Part shown: positions 8,358 to 16,861 of the stretch, piece after piece
Numbering within the stretch: position 1 is the first letter of the stretch
How the letters are laid out: every line of letters begins with the position of its first letter
Source of the DNA: an uncultured Tateyamaria sp.
GTDB lineage: Bacteria; Pseudomonadota; Alphaproteobacteria; Rhodobacterales; Rhodobacteraceae
Length of the DNA: 64,000 nucleotides
Reading direction: 5' to 3'
Assembly: GCF_947494755.1 (NCBI RefSeq)
Contig: NZ_CANLVZ010000007.1
Location: 1-64,000 of the forward strand
The notes under the pieces: generated by a model
The model's database searches: none
What the model was told of the DNA's origin: nothing
Seen by the model: the letters and a program-made list of their open reading frames with translations, nothing else
Made by a program: the position numbers and the translations under genes

Positions 8358-9886
8358 TGTTGCGACGGGAATTTCTTGCCAGCCTTGCGGCGCTTGCCGC
8401 TGCCCCGCGCGCGTCGTGGGCACAAGACGGTGAGCCCGGTCTGCAACTGGGCGCGCGCACGCCGTTCAGCGCCAGCGACGTGGCCGACATGGCGCGCGAG
8501 ATGGCAACGCGCGACTACGAACCCCGCCCCCTCATCCCCGAGGAATGGCGCAACCTGACCTACGACCAATATCGCAAGATCTGGTTCGATTCCCGCAATG
8601 CGCTGTGGGAAGGGTCCGACGCCCCGCAGCGGGTCGATGTGTTCCCGCCGGGTCTGTATTTTCCGCAGGCGATCAAAACCTATGTGGTCGAGGACGGTCA
8701 GGCCCGGCCCATGTTGTTCGATCTGAACGTCTTTGACACCACCGACAAGTTCCCGAACGTGCCAATCGACGACACGCTTGGCTACAGCGGTCTGCGCCTG
8801 CGCGCCGAGTTGCGCCAGCCCGGCATCTACGAGGAATACGCGGTCTTTCAGGGTGCCAGCTATTTCCGGGGCATTGGCACGGGCGACATCTACGGGTTGT
8901 CCGCACGCGGCCTTGCGCTGAAAACCGGCGATCCGATGGGAGAGGAATTTCCGGACTTCACCCGGTTCTGGCTGGAACGCCCCGAGGATGGGACCACCAC
9001 AATCGTGCTGCACGCCCTCCTTGATGGCCCCTCGTGCACCGGTGCCTACCGGTTCGAGATCACACCGGGCCAGCCCCTCACCATGCAGGTCGAGGTCGAG
9101 ATCTTTGCGCGCAAAACCCTCACCCATGTGGGCATCGCGCCGCTGACATCGATGTTCCTGTTTGATGACACGGATCGGCAGCGTTTCGATGACTTCCGCC
9201 CCGCCGTCTATGACAGCGACGGGCTGATGATCCACAATGGCGCGGGCGAGGTGATCTGGCGGCCGCTTGCCAACCCGCTGACCTTGCAGATCAGTGCCTT
9301 TGGCGACACCGACCCGCGCGGCTTTGGCCTGATGCAGCGAGCCCGCAATTTCGAGCATTTCAACGACCTCGAGGCGCTTTATCATCGCCGCCCCGGTCTG
9401 TGGGTCACGCCCGGCGAAGGCTGGGGGCGGGGCAATGTGCAACTGGTCGAAATCCCTGCCGACCTCGAGATTTACGACAATATTGTCGCCTATTGGCGCC
9501 CCTCGGCGGATATCGAGGCGGGTCAGTCACATCGCATGACCTACCGCCTTGACTGGGGCGAGGACCCCGCGCCGCGCACCGCCATGCCCTTGCGCGTTAC
9601 CAATACCGCTGCGGGCGGCCGCCCCGAAGGCGGGCGCATCTTTGCCATAGATTTCGAAAATGCCGATCACGTGCCCGAGGATCTGTCGCGGCTTGACCGC
9701 CTGGTGCGCAGCTCAGCAGGTGAAGTGACCGAAGGCATCATTCAGCGCAACCCGGCAACGGGCGGTCCGCGCCTGGCCTTTACCTTCATGCCGGGTGACG
9801 CCACATGGGCAGAATTCCGGGCGCAACTGCGTCTTGACGGCGAAGCGCTGAGCGAAGTGTGGCTTTATCGGTGGACCAAATCTTGA
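8357..9886 (+). CDS. opgG: Glucan biosynthesis protein OpgG/OpgD, periplasmic
   Basis: A 509-residue periplasmic glucan biosynthesis protein of the OpgG/OpgD family, acting on the glucan backbone after it leaves OpgH. Start ATG 8357 overlaps the opgC stop. The first residues, LRREFLASLAALAAAPRASW, contain a twin-arginine RRxFL motif before a hydrophobic stretch and an Ala-rich cleavage region, so export by Tat is likely (as known for E. coli OpgD). The mature domain has family blocks such as DQYRKIWF, FPPGLYFP and ASYFRGIG. It ends 28 bp inside the opgH reading frame. Length matches the family. Confidence 0.9.
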   Translation: MLRREFLASLAALAAAPRASWAQDGEPGLQLGARTPFSASDVADMAREMATRDYEPRPLIPEEWRNLTYDQYRKIWFDSRNALWEGSDAPQRVDVFPPGLYFPQAIKTYVVEDGQARPMLFDLNVFDTTDKFPNVPIDDTLGYSGLRLRAELRQPGIYEEYAVFQGASYFRGIGTGDIYGLSARGLALKTGDPMGEEFPDFTRFWLERPEDGTTTIVLHALLDGPSCTGAYRFEITPGQPLTMQVEVEIFARKTLTHVGIAPLTSMFLFDDTDRQRFDDFRPAVYDSDGLMIHNGAGEVIWRPLANPLTLQISAFGDTDPRGFGLMQRARNFEHFNDLEALYHRRPGLWVTPGEGWGRGNVQLVEIPADLEIYDNIVAYWRPSADIEAGQSHRMTYRLDWGEDPAPRTAMPLRVTNTAAGGRPEGGRIFAIDFENADHVPEDLSRLDRLVRSSAGEVTEGIIQRNPATGGPRLAFTFMPGDATWAEFRAQLRLDGEALSEVWLYRWTKS

Positions 9887-11727
9887 ACCGTCCCCATGCC
9901 ATGCCCCCGCGTGCGCCTTTGGCCATGCCTGCACAGGATTTCGGCGTGGCCCCCGCGTTGGACATGCCCGGCACGGACGTCCCAGACCCGATCTGGCGGA
10001 TCGCCGTTTTCCTGCCTGCGTTGATCCTGACCGGCCTGATGATCTGGGCGTTGCATGGATTGTTTGCGACCGCCGGTATGACCACGCTCGAATATGTGCT
10101 GCTGACGCTGATCGGCATGACCTTTGTGTGGGTTACGTTGGCCGTCTCCACTGTGGGTGTCGGCTTGGCCGGTCGTTTTGATACCGCGAAAAAGCCGCCA
10201 GAGGCCGCGCCGCTCGACGTGGCGCTGTTGGTGCCGATCTACAATGAAACCCCTTGGGATGTGTTCGGCAATGCCGCCGCCATGTTGCAGGACCTGACGC
10301 GCCAGCGCGGCGGGCACCGCTATACCCTGTTCGTGCTCAGCGACACGCAGGATGACGAGATCGCGATGCAGGAATGGCAGGCTTTCACCAGCCTGCAGGC
10401 CAGTGCGCCTATCGCCGTTCACTACCGCCGTCGCGCGGACAATACCGACAAAAAAGTGGGCAATCTGCTCGACTGGATTACCGGGTGGGGTGCCGATTAC
10501 GAGGCGATGGTGGTGCTGGACGCCGACAGCCTGATGACGGGCCGCGCCATTGATCGCCTCGCTTGTGAGCTGGCCGCTGACCCCAAGGCGGGCCTGATCC
10601 AGAGCTTTCCGCAACTTATCGGTGCCGACACATTGTTTGCCCGCATGCAGCAGTTTTCCAACGTCGCCTATGGCTGGCTGCTGGCCGAAGGGCTGGCGCA
10701 TTGGGCGCGCACCGAGGGCAACTATTGGGGTCACAATGCGATCATCCGCACGCGCGCATTTGCCTCCTCGGCCGGATTGCCGCATCTGCGCAGCCTCACC
10801 GGGCGCACCGATCTGATCCTGAGCCATGATTTTGTCGAAGCATCCCTGCTGCGTCGCTCTGGCTGGCGCGTCCGCTTCCTGCCGCGCATGGCGGGCAGTT
10901 TCGAGGAAACGCCCGGCACGCTGATCGACTATGTGGTGCGCGACCAACGCTGGTGCCGGGGCAACCTACAACACCTGCGCCTGCTGACAACGCGTGGGCT
11001 GCACCCGGTCAGCCGGTTCCACCTGTTTCAAGGCGCTGCGGCCTACCTGATGTCGCCCGCCTGGTTCGTGCTGCTGGTGTTCTGGGCGCTTCTGGGGCGC
11101 GATGAAAACACCAATGTCATCTCCTATTTTAATGAAGCGAACCCGCTTTTCCCGAATTGGCCCCCGGCCATGACCCATATCGACAGCGCGATCTTTCTGG
11201 TGGTGATGTATGTGATGCTGCTGACCCCCAAGCTGACCAGCGGGATCGTCATTGCCACCCATGCCAAGGCGGTGAAGCTCTTTGGCGGGCGGCGCGCCTT
11301 TGCGGGGGCGGTCCTGCTCGAACTGGCACTCTCCATCGCCTACGCGCCGATCATGATGATACAGCAGACGCGTGCCGTTCTGCGCGCCATCTTCGGGCGC
11401 GGCGCGGGTTGGCAGCCGCAGCAACGCGGTGGGCGCGCCTATCCGCTGCGCACATTGCTGGCGTTCCACTGGGTCGAAACGGTCGTGGGCCTGTTGCTGC
11501 TGGCCGGGCTGATCGCGGGCCTTGTGTCATGGTGGCTGGTGCCGATCATGGCGAGCCTCGTACTGGCCGTGCCCCTGTCCGCGCTGAGTGCGCGCAGTGT
11601 TGCGGGCCTGCCTTGGCGCCTCGACAATCCGCTGACCTTGCGCGAACCCACAATCGTGGGCAATGCGCGCGCGGCCCGCGCAGATATGCGCGCCCGGATC
11701 GAAGCGGCAAACCTGCCTGCGGAATGA
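9859..11727 (+). CDS. opgH: Glucan glucosyltransferase OpgH (MdoH)
   Basis: An inner-membrane family 2 glycosyltransferase of about 622 residues that polymerises glucose from UDP-glucose into periplasmic glucan. The catalytic domain shows LVPIYNETP, the metal-binding VVLDADSLMTG and the acceptor motif DQRWCRGNLQH. Hydrophobic helices lie before (about residues 45-95) and after it. The family's usual long N-terminus is shortened here. The start is uncertain: GTG 9859 overlaps opgG by 28 bp, GTG 9871 and ATG 9901 are alternatives, and none has a clear ribosome-binding site, which fits coupling to opgG translation. Confidence 0.9.
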   Translation: MALSVDQILNRPHAMPPRAPLAMPAQDFGVAPALDMPGTDVPDPIWRIAVFLPALILTGLMIWALHGLFATAGMTTLEYVLLTLIGMTFVWVTLAVSTVGVGLAGRFDTAKKPPEAAPLDVALLVPIYNETPWDVFGNAAAMLQDLTRQRGGHRYTLFVLSDTQDDEIAMQEWQAFTSLQASAPIAVHYRRRADNTDKKVGNLLDWITGWGADYEAMVVLDADSLMTGRAIDRLACELAADPKAGLIQSFPQLIGADTLFARMQQFSNVAYGWLLAEGLAHWARTEGNYWGHNAIIRTRAFASSAGLPHLRSLTGRTDLILSHDFVEASLLRRSGWRVRFLPRMAGSFEETPGTLIDYVVRDQRWCRGNLQHLRLLTTRGLHPVSRFHLFQGAAAYLMSPAWFVLLVFWALLGRDENTNVISYFNEANPLFPNWPPAMTHIDSAIFLVVMYVMLLTPKLTSGIVIATHAKAVKLFGGRRAFAGAVLLELALSIAYAPIMMIQQTRAVLRAIFGRGAGWQPQQRGGRAYPLRTLLAFHWVETVVGLLLLAGLIAGLVSWWLVPIMASLVLAVPLSALSARSVAGLPWRLDNPLTLREPTIVGNARAARADMRARIEAANLPAE

Positions 11728-11734
11728 TCCGCGC

Positions 11735-12580
11735 CTAGTTCGGAAGTGGCTGCAAGCCGTCCAGCCAGTCGAGCATCAGCTTGGCCCAACCATCGGGCAC
11801 CGTATGACCGCCGGGGTAAAGCGCCAGTTCCAGCGCCGTGCCGGGTGCGCAGCGATCCCATGACCGGACCCAGAACGCATCGGACACATCGAAACGGTCC
11901 CCGCGCAGTTGCACGCAGCCGTTCGTCTCGCGCCAAAGCGACATGGCATAAAACACGTCACCCTGCACCCAGGCTGCCGGGTCATTCACATCTTCTCCGC
12001 GCACAACCCGCCCCTCGATAGGCACGGTAGTGTCTTCCCAGCCATGGGTGTGCAATAGGCGAACAGGGCCTGCGCAACTTTGTGGGTCAGGCCGCCAGAA
12101 GGCCCCACTGACCGGCACATAGGCCGCGAATGTGTCAGGCGCGGCGCAGGCCACATAATGCGCCATGGTCGCGCCGATGGAAAAGCCGCCCAGCACCATC
12201 TGGGTGCCATTGATATCAAACCGCTCTGCCACATCATCGCGCACAGCCGTCAGAAAGGCGACTTCGTCCCGTTCGGCGGGCCAGTCGGGGTGGAACCACC
12301 AGCGCCGTCCATTGCCGCTGTCGCGCAAGGTACCGTCTGGGGCGACGACGGCATATCCGGCGGCCAGGGCATCCGTGACCCAGCCGTGACGGACCGACCC
12401 CGATCCGCTGCCGCCAAAGCCGTGCAGGAACATGATCGCGCCGCGCGGGGCGGCGTCGGGCAAGACAATATGGTAAGTGCCGCTTTCGATTTCGCAGGGG
12501 CCAGCGGTGGGGCCACAATCTGCCACTGCCAAGGTCGCGCTTGCGGCACAGAGCGCGCCTGCCGCGACCGCTCGGATCAT
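11735..12580 (-). CDS. Secreted PHB-depolymerase/feruloyl-esterase-like hydrolase
   Basis: A 281-residue alpha/beta hydrolase with an N-terminal signal peptide (about residues 1-20). It resembles the LpqC/poly-3-hydroxybutyrate depolymerase and feruloyl esterase group. The oxyanion segment FLHGFGGSGSG (about 52), nucleophile motif GFSIGA (about 145) and the C-terminal His in YPGGHT (about 263) outline the catalytic triad. Several Cys residues suggest disulfides in the periplasm. The start overlaps the end of the upstream rhodanese gene by 4 bp, so the two form an operon. The natural substrate cannot be told from sequence. Confidence 0.82.
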   Translation of the reverse strand: MIRAVAAGALCAASATLAVADCGPTAGPCEIESGTYHIVLPDAAPRGAIMFLHGFGGSGSGSVRHGWVTDALAAGYAVVAPDGTLRDSGNGRRWWFHPDWPAERDEVAFLTAVRDDVAERFDINGTQMVLGGFSIGATMAHYVACAAPDTFAAYVPVSGAFWRPDPQSCAGPVRLLHTHGWEDTTVPIEGRVVRGEDVNDPAAWVQGDVFYAMSLWRETNGCVQLRGDRFDVSDAFWVRSWDRCAPGTALELALYPGGHTVPDGWAKLMLDWLDGLQPLPN

Positions 12581-13077
12581 TCAGCGGCCCACGTCACAGT
12601 GGGCAGGCCGCGCTTCAACCAGCCAGGACCAGCGCCCGAGCCGAGCATCCCTTCGGGCACGTCGATGATGGTGGTGAACCCGGCCTCGCTGAGCTGGCGC
12701 GACATGCGGCGGGACCGCACCCCACGGGCACAGATCAGTGCGACGGGTGTATCGGTACGCCCTGCCGTCTCCACCAGCAAAGCGTCGGTGAAGTCATCGC
12801 GGCGCATATCGATGGGGATCGCCCCTTCGCCCACGCCGGTTGTTTCCCACTCATCCGGACGGCGAATGTCGATCAGCACGATATCGCCCGACACCGCAGC
12901 ACTGTGCGCATCCGGCGTGCTCAACGTCCCCTCGACCCCGGCTTGCGCCGAGATGTTGTACCAGCGCGAGGCAAACACGGCCCCGCCCACAATCAAGGCA
13001 CCTGCGCCAAGCCCAAAGGCCCGGCGCGTCATGTGCCTGGCCCCCGAGGGTTTTTCGGTGTTGTTCTCAGCTGTCAT
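12577..13077 (-). CDS. Membrane-anchored rhodanese-domain protein
   Basis: A 166-residue protein with one rhodanese domain. The N-terminal HMTRRAFGLGAGALIVGG carries a twin-arginine-like motif before a hydrophobic segment, so the domain is probably exported or anchored facing the periplasm. The catalytic loop CARGVRS (Cys about residue 122) keeps the Cys needed for sulfurtransferase activity. It sits between the YHS-domain protein (1 bp away) and the esterase (4-bp overlap), suggesting a small operon handling periplasmic sulfur or metal chemistry. Translation could instead begin at the internal Met about residue 16. Confidence 0.85.
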   Translation of the reverse strand: MTAENNTEKPSGARHMTRRAFGLGAGALIVGGAVFASRWYNISAQAGVEGTLSTPDAHSAAVSGDIVLIDIRRPDEWETTGVGEGAIPIDMRRDDFTDALLVETAGRTDTPVALICARGVRSRRMSRQLSEAGFTTIIDVPEGMLGSGAGPGWLKRGLPTVTWAAE

Positions 13078-13078
13078 A

Positions 13079-13606
13079 TCAGGACTTTGGTGCCTCGCTT
13101 GTGAACTGAGGCACGGTGCGGTTCGAGGCTGGGCCCGGTTCCAGTGACACCCAGTTGTTTTCGGACTTGTCGAGGTTGCCGGGAATGTCCGCTTCCCAGA
13201 AGCCGACGACGTTCTGCGTAATGTTCAGGTACAGCTTGCCATCCACGATGCGCCACAATTCGGGATTGGCCGGGACCTTGCCGCCCTGGGCAACGCCATA
13301 GGCGCAGTGCCCATCATATTGGGGCGCGTATTTGGCCGGATCAGCCACAAACAGATCGCGGTTTTCCTCGGTCGAGAAGGCGAAAGTCGAGCCGTTGTAA
13401 TCGGCTGTGATGTCCGCCTTGCCCGGCACGGCGGCGGGTTGGGACTGACCCACAGGCGCCTGATCCAGACTGAAATAGGCCACCACGTCATAGCCCGATA
13501 CCGCAAATCCGGTCTCGTCGATGTACTGATCCCCGGCAAAGGCGGATGTGGCGAGGGTCAGCGCGCTGGCAGCGGCGGCGATGGTCAGGGTGAAGCGGTT
13601 CAACAT
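13079..13606 (-). CDS. Secreted YHS-domain protein
   Basis: A 175-residue exported protein with a clear signal peptide (hydrophobic core followed by ATSAFAGD) and a YHS-type domain. The block FSTEENRDLFVADPAKYAPQ and the GHCAYG motif match the YHS pattern, a small domain often linked to metal binding in copper or heavy-metal proteins. I chose the start at 13606, which precedes the signal peptide, over in-frame extensions upstream. It is the first gene of a YHS-rhodanese-esterase run. Function inferred only: periplasmic metal or redox accessory protein. Confidence 0.82.
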   Translation of the reverse strand: MLNRFTLTIAAAASALTLATSAFAGDQYIDETGFAVSGYDVVAYFSLDQAPVGQSQPAAVPGKADITADYNGSTFAFSTEENRDLFVADPAKYAPQYDGHCAYGVAQGGKVPANPELWRIVDGKLYLNITQNVVGFWEADIPGNLDKSENNWVSLEPGPASNRTVPQFTSEAPKS

Positions 13607-13754
13607 CAGGATCGTCCTTTTAACAGCTCGGTGGGGCGCAAGGCGTCTCCTACCTTGGCGATGATGAGACAATAAGGGGTGCGAGTCTATCATTGCAGGC
13701 TGCCTCGCGCCGTTGTGACCGCGCGCAATTCAGGCGTGATCGGGGCCTGCTGGC

Positions 13755-14543
13755 TTAGCGCAGCCGCGGGGGGCGGTCGGGGTCCGATCCGGGGGCCACC
13801 GTTTCGGGCGCGCGTGCAGGGGCCGGTTGGGGCAGATCAAAGCGCAAACCCACCCGCGCAAACCGTTCCGTCACCGGATCGCGCGCATCGAAAAACCCGA
13901 CATCCATCGCACCTGCTTCGATCCCCGAAAAGGTCAGCGCCTCGGATGCGGCCCGTGCCAATGCAGTTTCCGCGCCCGGTGCGGCCCCGACGACCGCCAG
14001 CAAATGTCCCCGTTTGCCCTCCCTATCCGTGGTGCCCACAAGATAGGCCATCTGGGCCAGCCCCGTCGCGGTGGCCAGTTTCGTATCGAGCGCCGCAATC
14101 AACGCATCAGGCAATCCGGCCGGGGCAGAGACTTCGGCCAGCCGCGCCTCAACCTCGTCCGGACCATGGCCCAATGTGATCGCCAGCCAGCGCACCCCGT
14201 CCGCATCCAGCAGGAAAGAGGACGGAGCCACATCAAGGTTCAGACCCAGCCCGATGTCTTGCGCGCTCAGCAGTTCCGCAATCACCCGCCCCGACAGCGC
14301 GGCATAGGGTGCAGGCCCGCCCACGAACGCCGCTAATCGCTCTTCACGGTCAAAGGCCAGGACGATTGCACCGGAACCCGGGTCAAACACCTGCGGGGTG
14401 ATCTGATCCCCCTCCGCCTCGGCCTCAAGCAGCAGGAAGAGCTCCGCATCCCCGAGCCGTTCAAAGAACCGCAGGCGCGCGGTGTCATCTTCTGGCGTGG
14501 CCTGCATGGTGGCATGCGCAAGATCAAGCGGAGTGTCTGTCAT
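13755..14543 (-). CDS. SseB-family protein
   Basis: A 262-residue soluble protein whose first half matches the SseB N-terminal domain (blocks ARLRFFERLGDAELFLLLE and FDPGSGAIVLAFDREERLAAF). The second half carries a conserved C-terminal segment and a Pro-rich tail. E. coli SseB is linked to serine sensitivity, and biochemical function is not established. Start ATG 14543 overlaps the stop of the upstream uracil-DNA glycosylase gene by 4 bp, so the two are co-translated. Confidence 0.75.
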   Translation of the reverse strand: MTDTPLDLAHATMQATPEDDTARLRFFERLGDAELFLLLEAEAEGDQITPQVFDPGSGAIVLAFDREERLAAFVGGPAPYAALSGRVIAELLSAQDIGLGLNLDVAPSSFLLDADGVRWLAITLGHGPDEVEARLAEVSAPAGLPDALIAALDTKLATATGLAQMAYLVGTTDREGKRGHLLAVVGAAPGAETALARAASEALTFSGIEAGAMDVGFFDARDPVTERFARVGLRFDLPQPAPARAPETVAPGSDPDRPPRLR

Positions 14544-15121
14544 GCAAGGACCTCTTGAACGCGGGCGCGCAGGGCGGGCAGGACCTCGGCCTCGAACCAC
14601 GGATTTTTCCTGATCCAACCGGTATTGCGCCATGAGGGATGAGGCAAGGGAAAGGCCCGGGGCGCATGGTCGCGCCAGGCGGCCACAGTGTCGGTCACAT
14701 TTGTTTTTGTGCCCAAATGCCAGCTTTGCGCGTAGCCTCCGATCAGCAGGACGAGAGGGACATCGCCAACCTCATCCATCACCGCATGACGCCATGTCTT
14801 GGCGCAGATGCGCGGCGGCGGACGGTCGGAGCCTTTGGCGTCATAGCCCGGAAAGCAGAACGCCATGGGCACGATGGCCAGCTTGTCACGATCATAAAAC
14901 GTTGCCGCGTCCACGCCCATCCAGTCCCGTAGACGATCCCCCGAAGGATCGGTGAAAGGCCGCCCGCTTTCATGAACCCGCGCGCCGGGGGCTTGCCCCG
15001 CCACAAGGATACGCGCGCCTTGGTTGAACCAGACAACGGGCCGGGGCGCATGCCCGGTTTCCGTCGCCGCAAAGCGATCAGCGCAAATGGTGCAGGCACG
15101 GATGTCAGAGGCGACAGGCAT
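14540..15121 (-). CDS. Uracil-DNA glycosylase-like protein
   Basis: A 193-residue member of the uracil-DNA glycosylase superfamily (COG1573-like). The first active-site block is GQAPGARVHESGRPFTDPSG and the second is LPHPSWRN, in the place of the usual HPSP/HPA motif. Four Cys (CTIC near the N-terminus plus later Cys) are fewer or differently placed than in classic 4Fe-4S family 4 enzymes, so cluster binding is doubtful. Likely role is excision of uracil or another damaged base from DNA in the cytoplasm. It is the first gene of a two-gene operon with the SseB-like protein and divergent from arsR. Confidence 0.8.
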   Translation of the reverse strand: MPVASDIRACTICADRFAATETGHAPRPVVWFNQGARILVAGQAPGARVHESGRPFTDPSGDRLRDWMGVDAATFYDRDKLAIVPMAFCFPGYDAKGSDRPPPRICAKTWRHAVMDEVGDVPLVLLIGGYAQSWHLGTKTNVTDTVAAWRDHAPRAFPLPHPSWRNTGWIRKNPWFEAEVLPALRARVQEVLA

Positions 15122-15158
15122 GACGCCCAGCTAAAGCGTTGCCCCATCAAGCGCAATC

Positions 15159-15178
15159 ATTTCGATGATTTTCGAAAT
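15159..15178. promoter_or_regulatory. Inverted-repeat operator, distal copy, upstream of arsR
   Basis: A 20-bp inverted repeat with arms ATTTCGA and TCGAAAT around a 6-bp spacer. The same architecture recurs 41 bp downstream (centre to centre), about four helical turns, so two repressor dimers could bind on one face. It lies between the divergent uracil-DNA glycosylase gene and arsR, so it may control both. Confidence 0.7.
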
Positions 15179-15183
15179 ACACC

Positions 15184-15210
15184 TTGTCGCATCGTCATTA
15201 TTTCTATAAT
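15184..15210 (+). promoter_or_regulatory. arsR promoter
   Basis: A perfect TATAAT -10 box stands at 15205-15210, inside the proximal operator, with a TTGTCG element at 15184-15189 (15-bp spacing) as the best -35. A transcript starting about seven bases downstream of the -10 would begin within a few bases of the ATG at 15220, leaving no room for a ribosome-binding site. Confidence 0.6.
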
Positions 15211-15219
15211 TTTAGAAAT
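15200..15219. promoter_or_regulatory. Inverted-repeat operator, proximal copy, abutting the arsR start
   Basis: A 20-bp inverted repeat with arms ATTTCTA and TAGAAAT and a 6-bp spacer, ending on the base before the ATG at 15220. It covers the -10 box, so a bound ArsR dimer would block RNA polymerase. Placement fits autoregulation of the arsR-permease operon. Confidence 0.75.
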
Positions 15220-15564
15220 ATGAAAATGACAACACCCACCCCGCTCGACCTTACCCGCGCTGCCGGTGCCTTTGCCGCGCTTGGATCAGAGCAACGCCTG
15301 TCGGTGCTGCGCACGCTTGTGCGGGCCGGGCCCGAAGGGCTGAGCATCGGCGCGCTTGGCGATCGCACAGGCATCACTGGCTCGACTCTGACCCATCACG
15401 TCAAAATCCTTTCGACGGCGGGCCTTGTCACGCAAGCGCGGCAGGGTCGATCGATCATCTGCGCCGCCGTCGCTTTCGACGAAATCGAGAGCCTATCGCG
15501 GTTCTTGCTAACGGAATGCTGCGCCGACAGCGCCGCCCCTGCCGAGGACCATGGCCATGGCTGA
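15220..15564 (+). CDS. ArsR-family metal(loid)-sensing repressor
   Basis: A 114-residue winged-helix repressor. The helix-turn-helix reads IGALGDRTGITGSTLTHHVK (about residues 46-65), typical of ArsR proteins. There is no N-terminal CVC pair; instead a Cys-Cys pair near the C-terminus (TECCADS) and a terminal HGHG could form the metal-sensing site. ATG 15220 directly follows the operator and a second ATG is at 15226. Neither has a Shine-Dalgarno sequence, so the mRNA may be leaderless. The stop overlaps the start of the permease gene, giving a repressor-transporter operon likely induced by its transported ion. Confidence 0.88.
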   Translation: MKMTTPTPLDLTRAAGAFAALGSEQRLSVLRTLVRAGPEGLSIGALGDRTGITGSTLTHHVKILSTAGLVTQARQGRSIICAAVAFDEIESLSRFLLTECCADSAAPAEDHGHG

Positions 15565-16585
15565 CACGGCCACTCAGACGCTTCCCACGTGGCGCAACCG
15601 GATTGATGGCGCGTGGCTCTTTTCCGCCAGCCTGATCGCGTTGGTTGCGCTATTGGACCGCGGCCAGTTGATTCCCACATTATCTTTTGTGACCAAAGCC
15701 TTGGCAGGCACGGCCCCTTTCATCCTATTTGCTGTGTTTGCGATTGCCTACCTCAAGGCGACGGCGGCGGAAAACCTGCTGGCCCGCGCATTCGAGGGCA
15801 ATCCGGCGCGCATGATCGTGATGGCGGCCCTGCTTGGCGGGCTGTCGCCGTTCTGTTCCTGCGAGGTCATTCCCTTCATCTCGGCCTTGCTTGCAGTCGG
15901 GGCACCGTTGGGGGCCGTGATGGCGTTCTGGCTCGCCTCTCCGCTGATGGATCCAGCAATGTTTGCGATCACAACAGGTGCGATCAGCCCGGAATTTGCG
16001 CTGGCCAAGACCGTTGCCGCCGTGGGTTTGGGCATCTTTGGGGGTTTTGGCACTCTATTGCTGGCCAACACGCCGGTCTTCACCAACCCGTTGCGGGAAA
16101 AGCCGCAGGTGGGCGGGTGTTGCGGCGTCAAAGAGCCCTTTTCGGCCACACCCGTCTGGACCTTCTGGCACGAGCCGACACGCATCGAGACCTTCAAATC
16201 AACCGCGCTGGAAAATGGGGCGTTCCTGCTTAAATGGCTTACCCTGGCCTATGTGGTCGAGGCGCTGATGGTGATCTACATCCCGGCCAACCTGATCGCG
16301 AATGTGCTGGGCGGGGACGGGTTGGGAACCGTCATGCTGGGAGCGGTCGTGGGCATGCCAGCCTACCTGAACGGCTACGCGGCAGCGCCCTTGGTGGCCG
16401 AACTGCTGGATCAGGGGATGTCGAACGGGGCCGCCATGTCGTTCATGATCGCAGGCGGTGTAAGCTCCATCCCCGCCGCCATCGCGGTCTGGGCGTTGGT
16501 CAAGCCAAGGGTGTTCGCAGCCTATCTGGGCTTTGCGCTGACAGGGTCGGTTCTGGCCGGACTGATATGGCAGATTACAGGCTGA
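15551..16585 (+). CDS. COG0701-type permease (putative metal/metalloid efflux)
   Basis: A polytopic inner-membrane permease (342-344 residues, about eight to ten helices) of the COG0701/DUF318 group, which includes ArsP organoarsenical exporters and SO_0444-type Cu/Zn exporters. A membrane motif PFCSCEVIP (about residue 98) and a loop GGCCGVKE (about 191) supply Cys ligands. Two starts (15551, 15557) both overlap the arsR stop, so translation is coupled. The upstream ArsR-type gene points to a toxic metal or metalloid substrate. Which ion cannot be decided from sequence. Confidence 0.82.
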   Translation: MAMADTATQTLPTWRNRIDGAWLFSASLIALVALLDRGQLIPTLSFVTKALAGTAPFILFAVFAIAYLKATAAENLLARAFEGNPARMIVMAALLGGLSPFCSCEVIPFISALLAVGAPLGAVMAFWLASPLMDPAMFAITTGAISPEFALAKTVAAVGLGIFGGFGTLLLANTPVFTNPLREKPQVGGCCGVKEPFSATPVWTFWHEPTRIETFKSTALENGAFLLKWLTLAYVVEALMVIYIPANLIANVLGGDGLGTVMLGAVVGMPAYLNGYAAAPLVAELLDQGMSNGAAMSFMIAGGVSSIPAAIAVWALVKPRVFAAYLGFALTGSVLAGLIWQITG

Positions 16586-16749
16586 CGCACGAAACCTTGA
16601 AGCCTGCGTGACGGCCCTCGCAGGCCGACGCCCACCAAAGTCCACAAATACAGGCAAAAGCACCACTCACAGCCGCCCGCTGCGCCGGTGGGCGTTGTCG
16701 CGGGTGACGCAACAGTGCCGGTGCAATCCACTAGATTTGTTGGTAATAA

Positions 16750-16783
16750 CGACATAATGTCGCCCAAATCGGTGACTACACCG
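16750..16783. promoter_or_regulatory. Two small inverted repeats upstream of the capsule operon
   Basis: The 276-bp gap before kpsT holds CGACAT-A-ATGTCG (16750-16762) and CGGTG-ACTA-CACCG (16770-16783) side by side, followed by CGTTAACAC. They could be operator sites or leader hairpins of the kps operon. No clear sigma-70 promoter could be assigned, and the rest of the gap shows nothing else. Confidence 0.35.
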
Positions 16784-16861
16784 TTAACACACCTCTGGTA
16801 AGGAGGGTCGGGGTCTCCCACATAACGAGGGGGACGCAGCAGCACACGGCGGAGCACCGGG

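Noticed and set aside
16773-16788. TGAC-N7-TTAAC before kpsT as a CtrA box
   Set aside because: Only the second half-site matches; kept as plain sequence upstream of the capsule operon.
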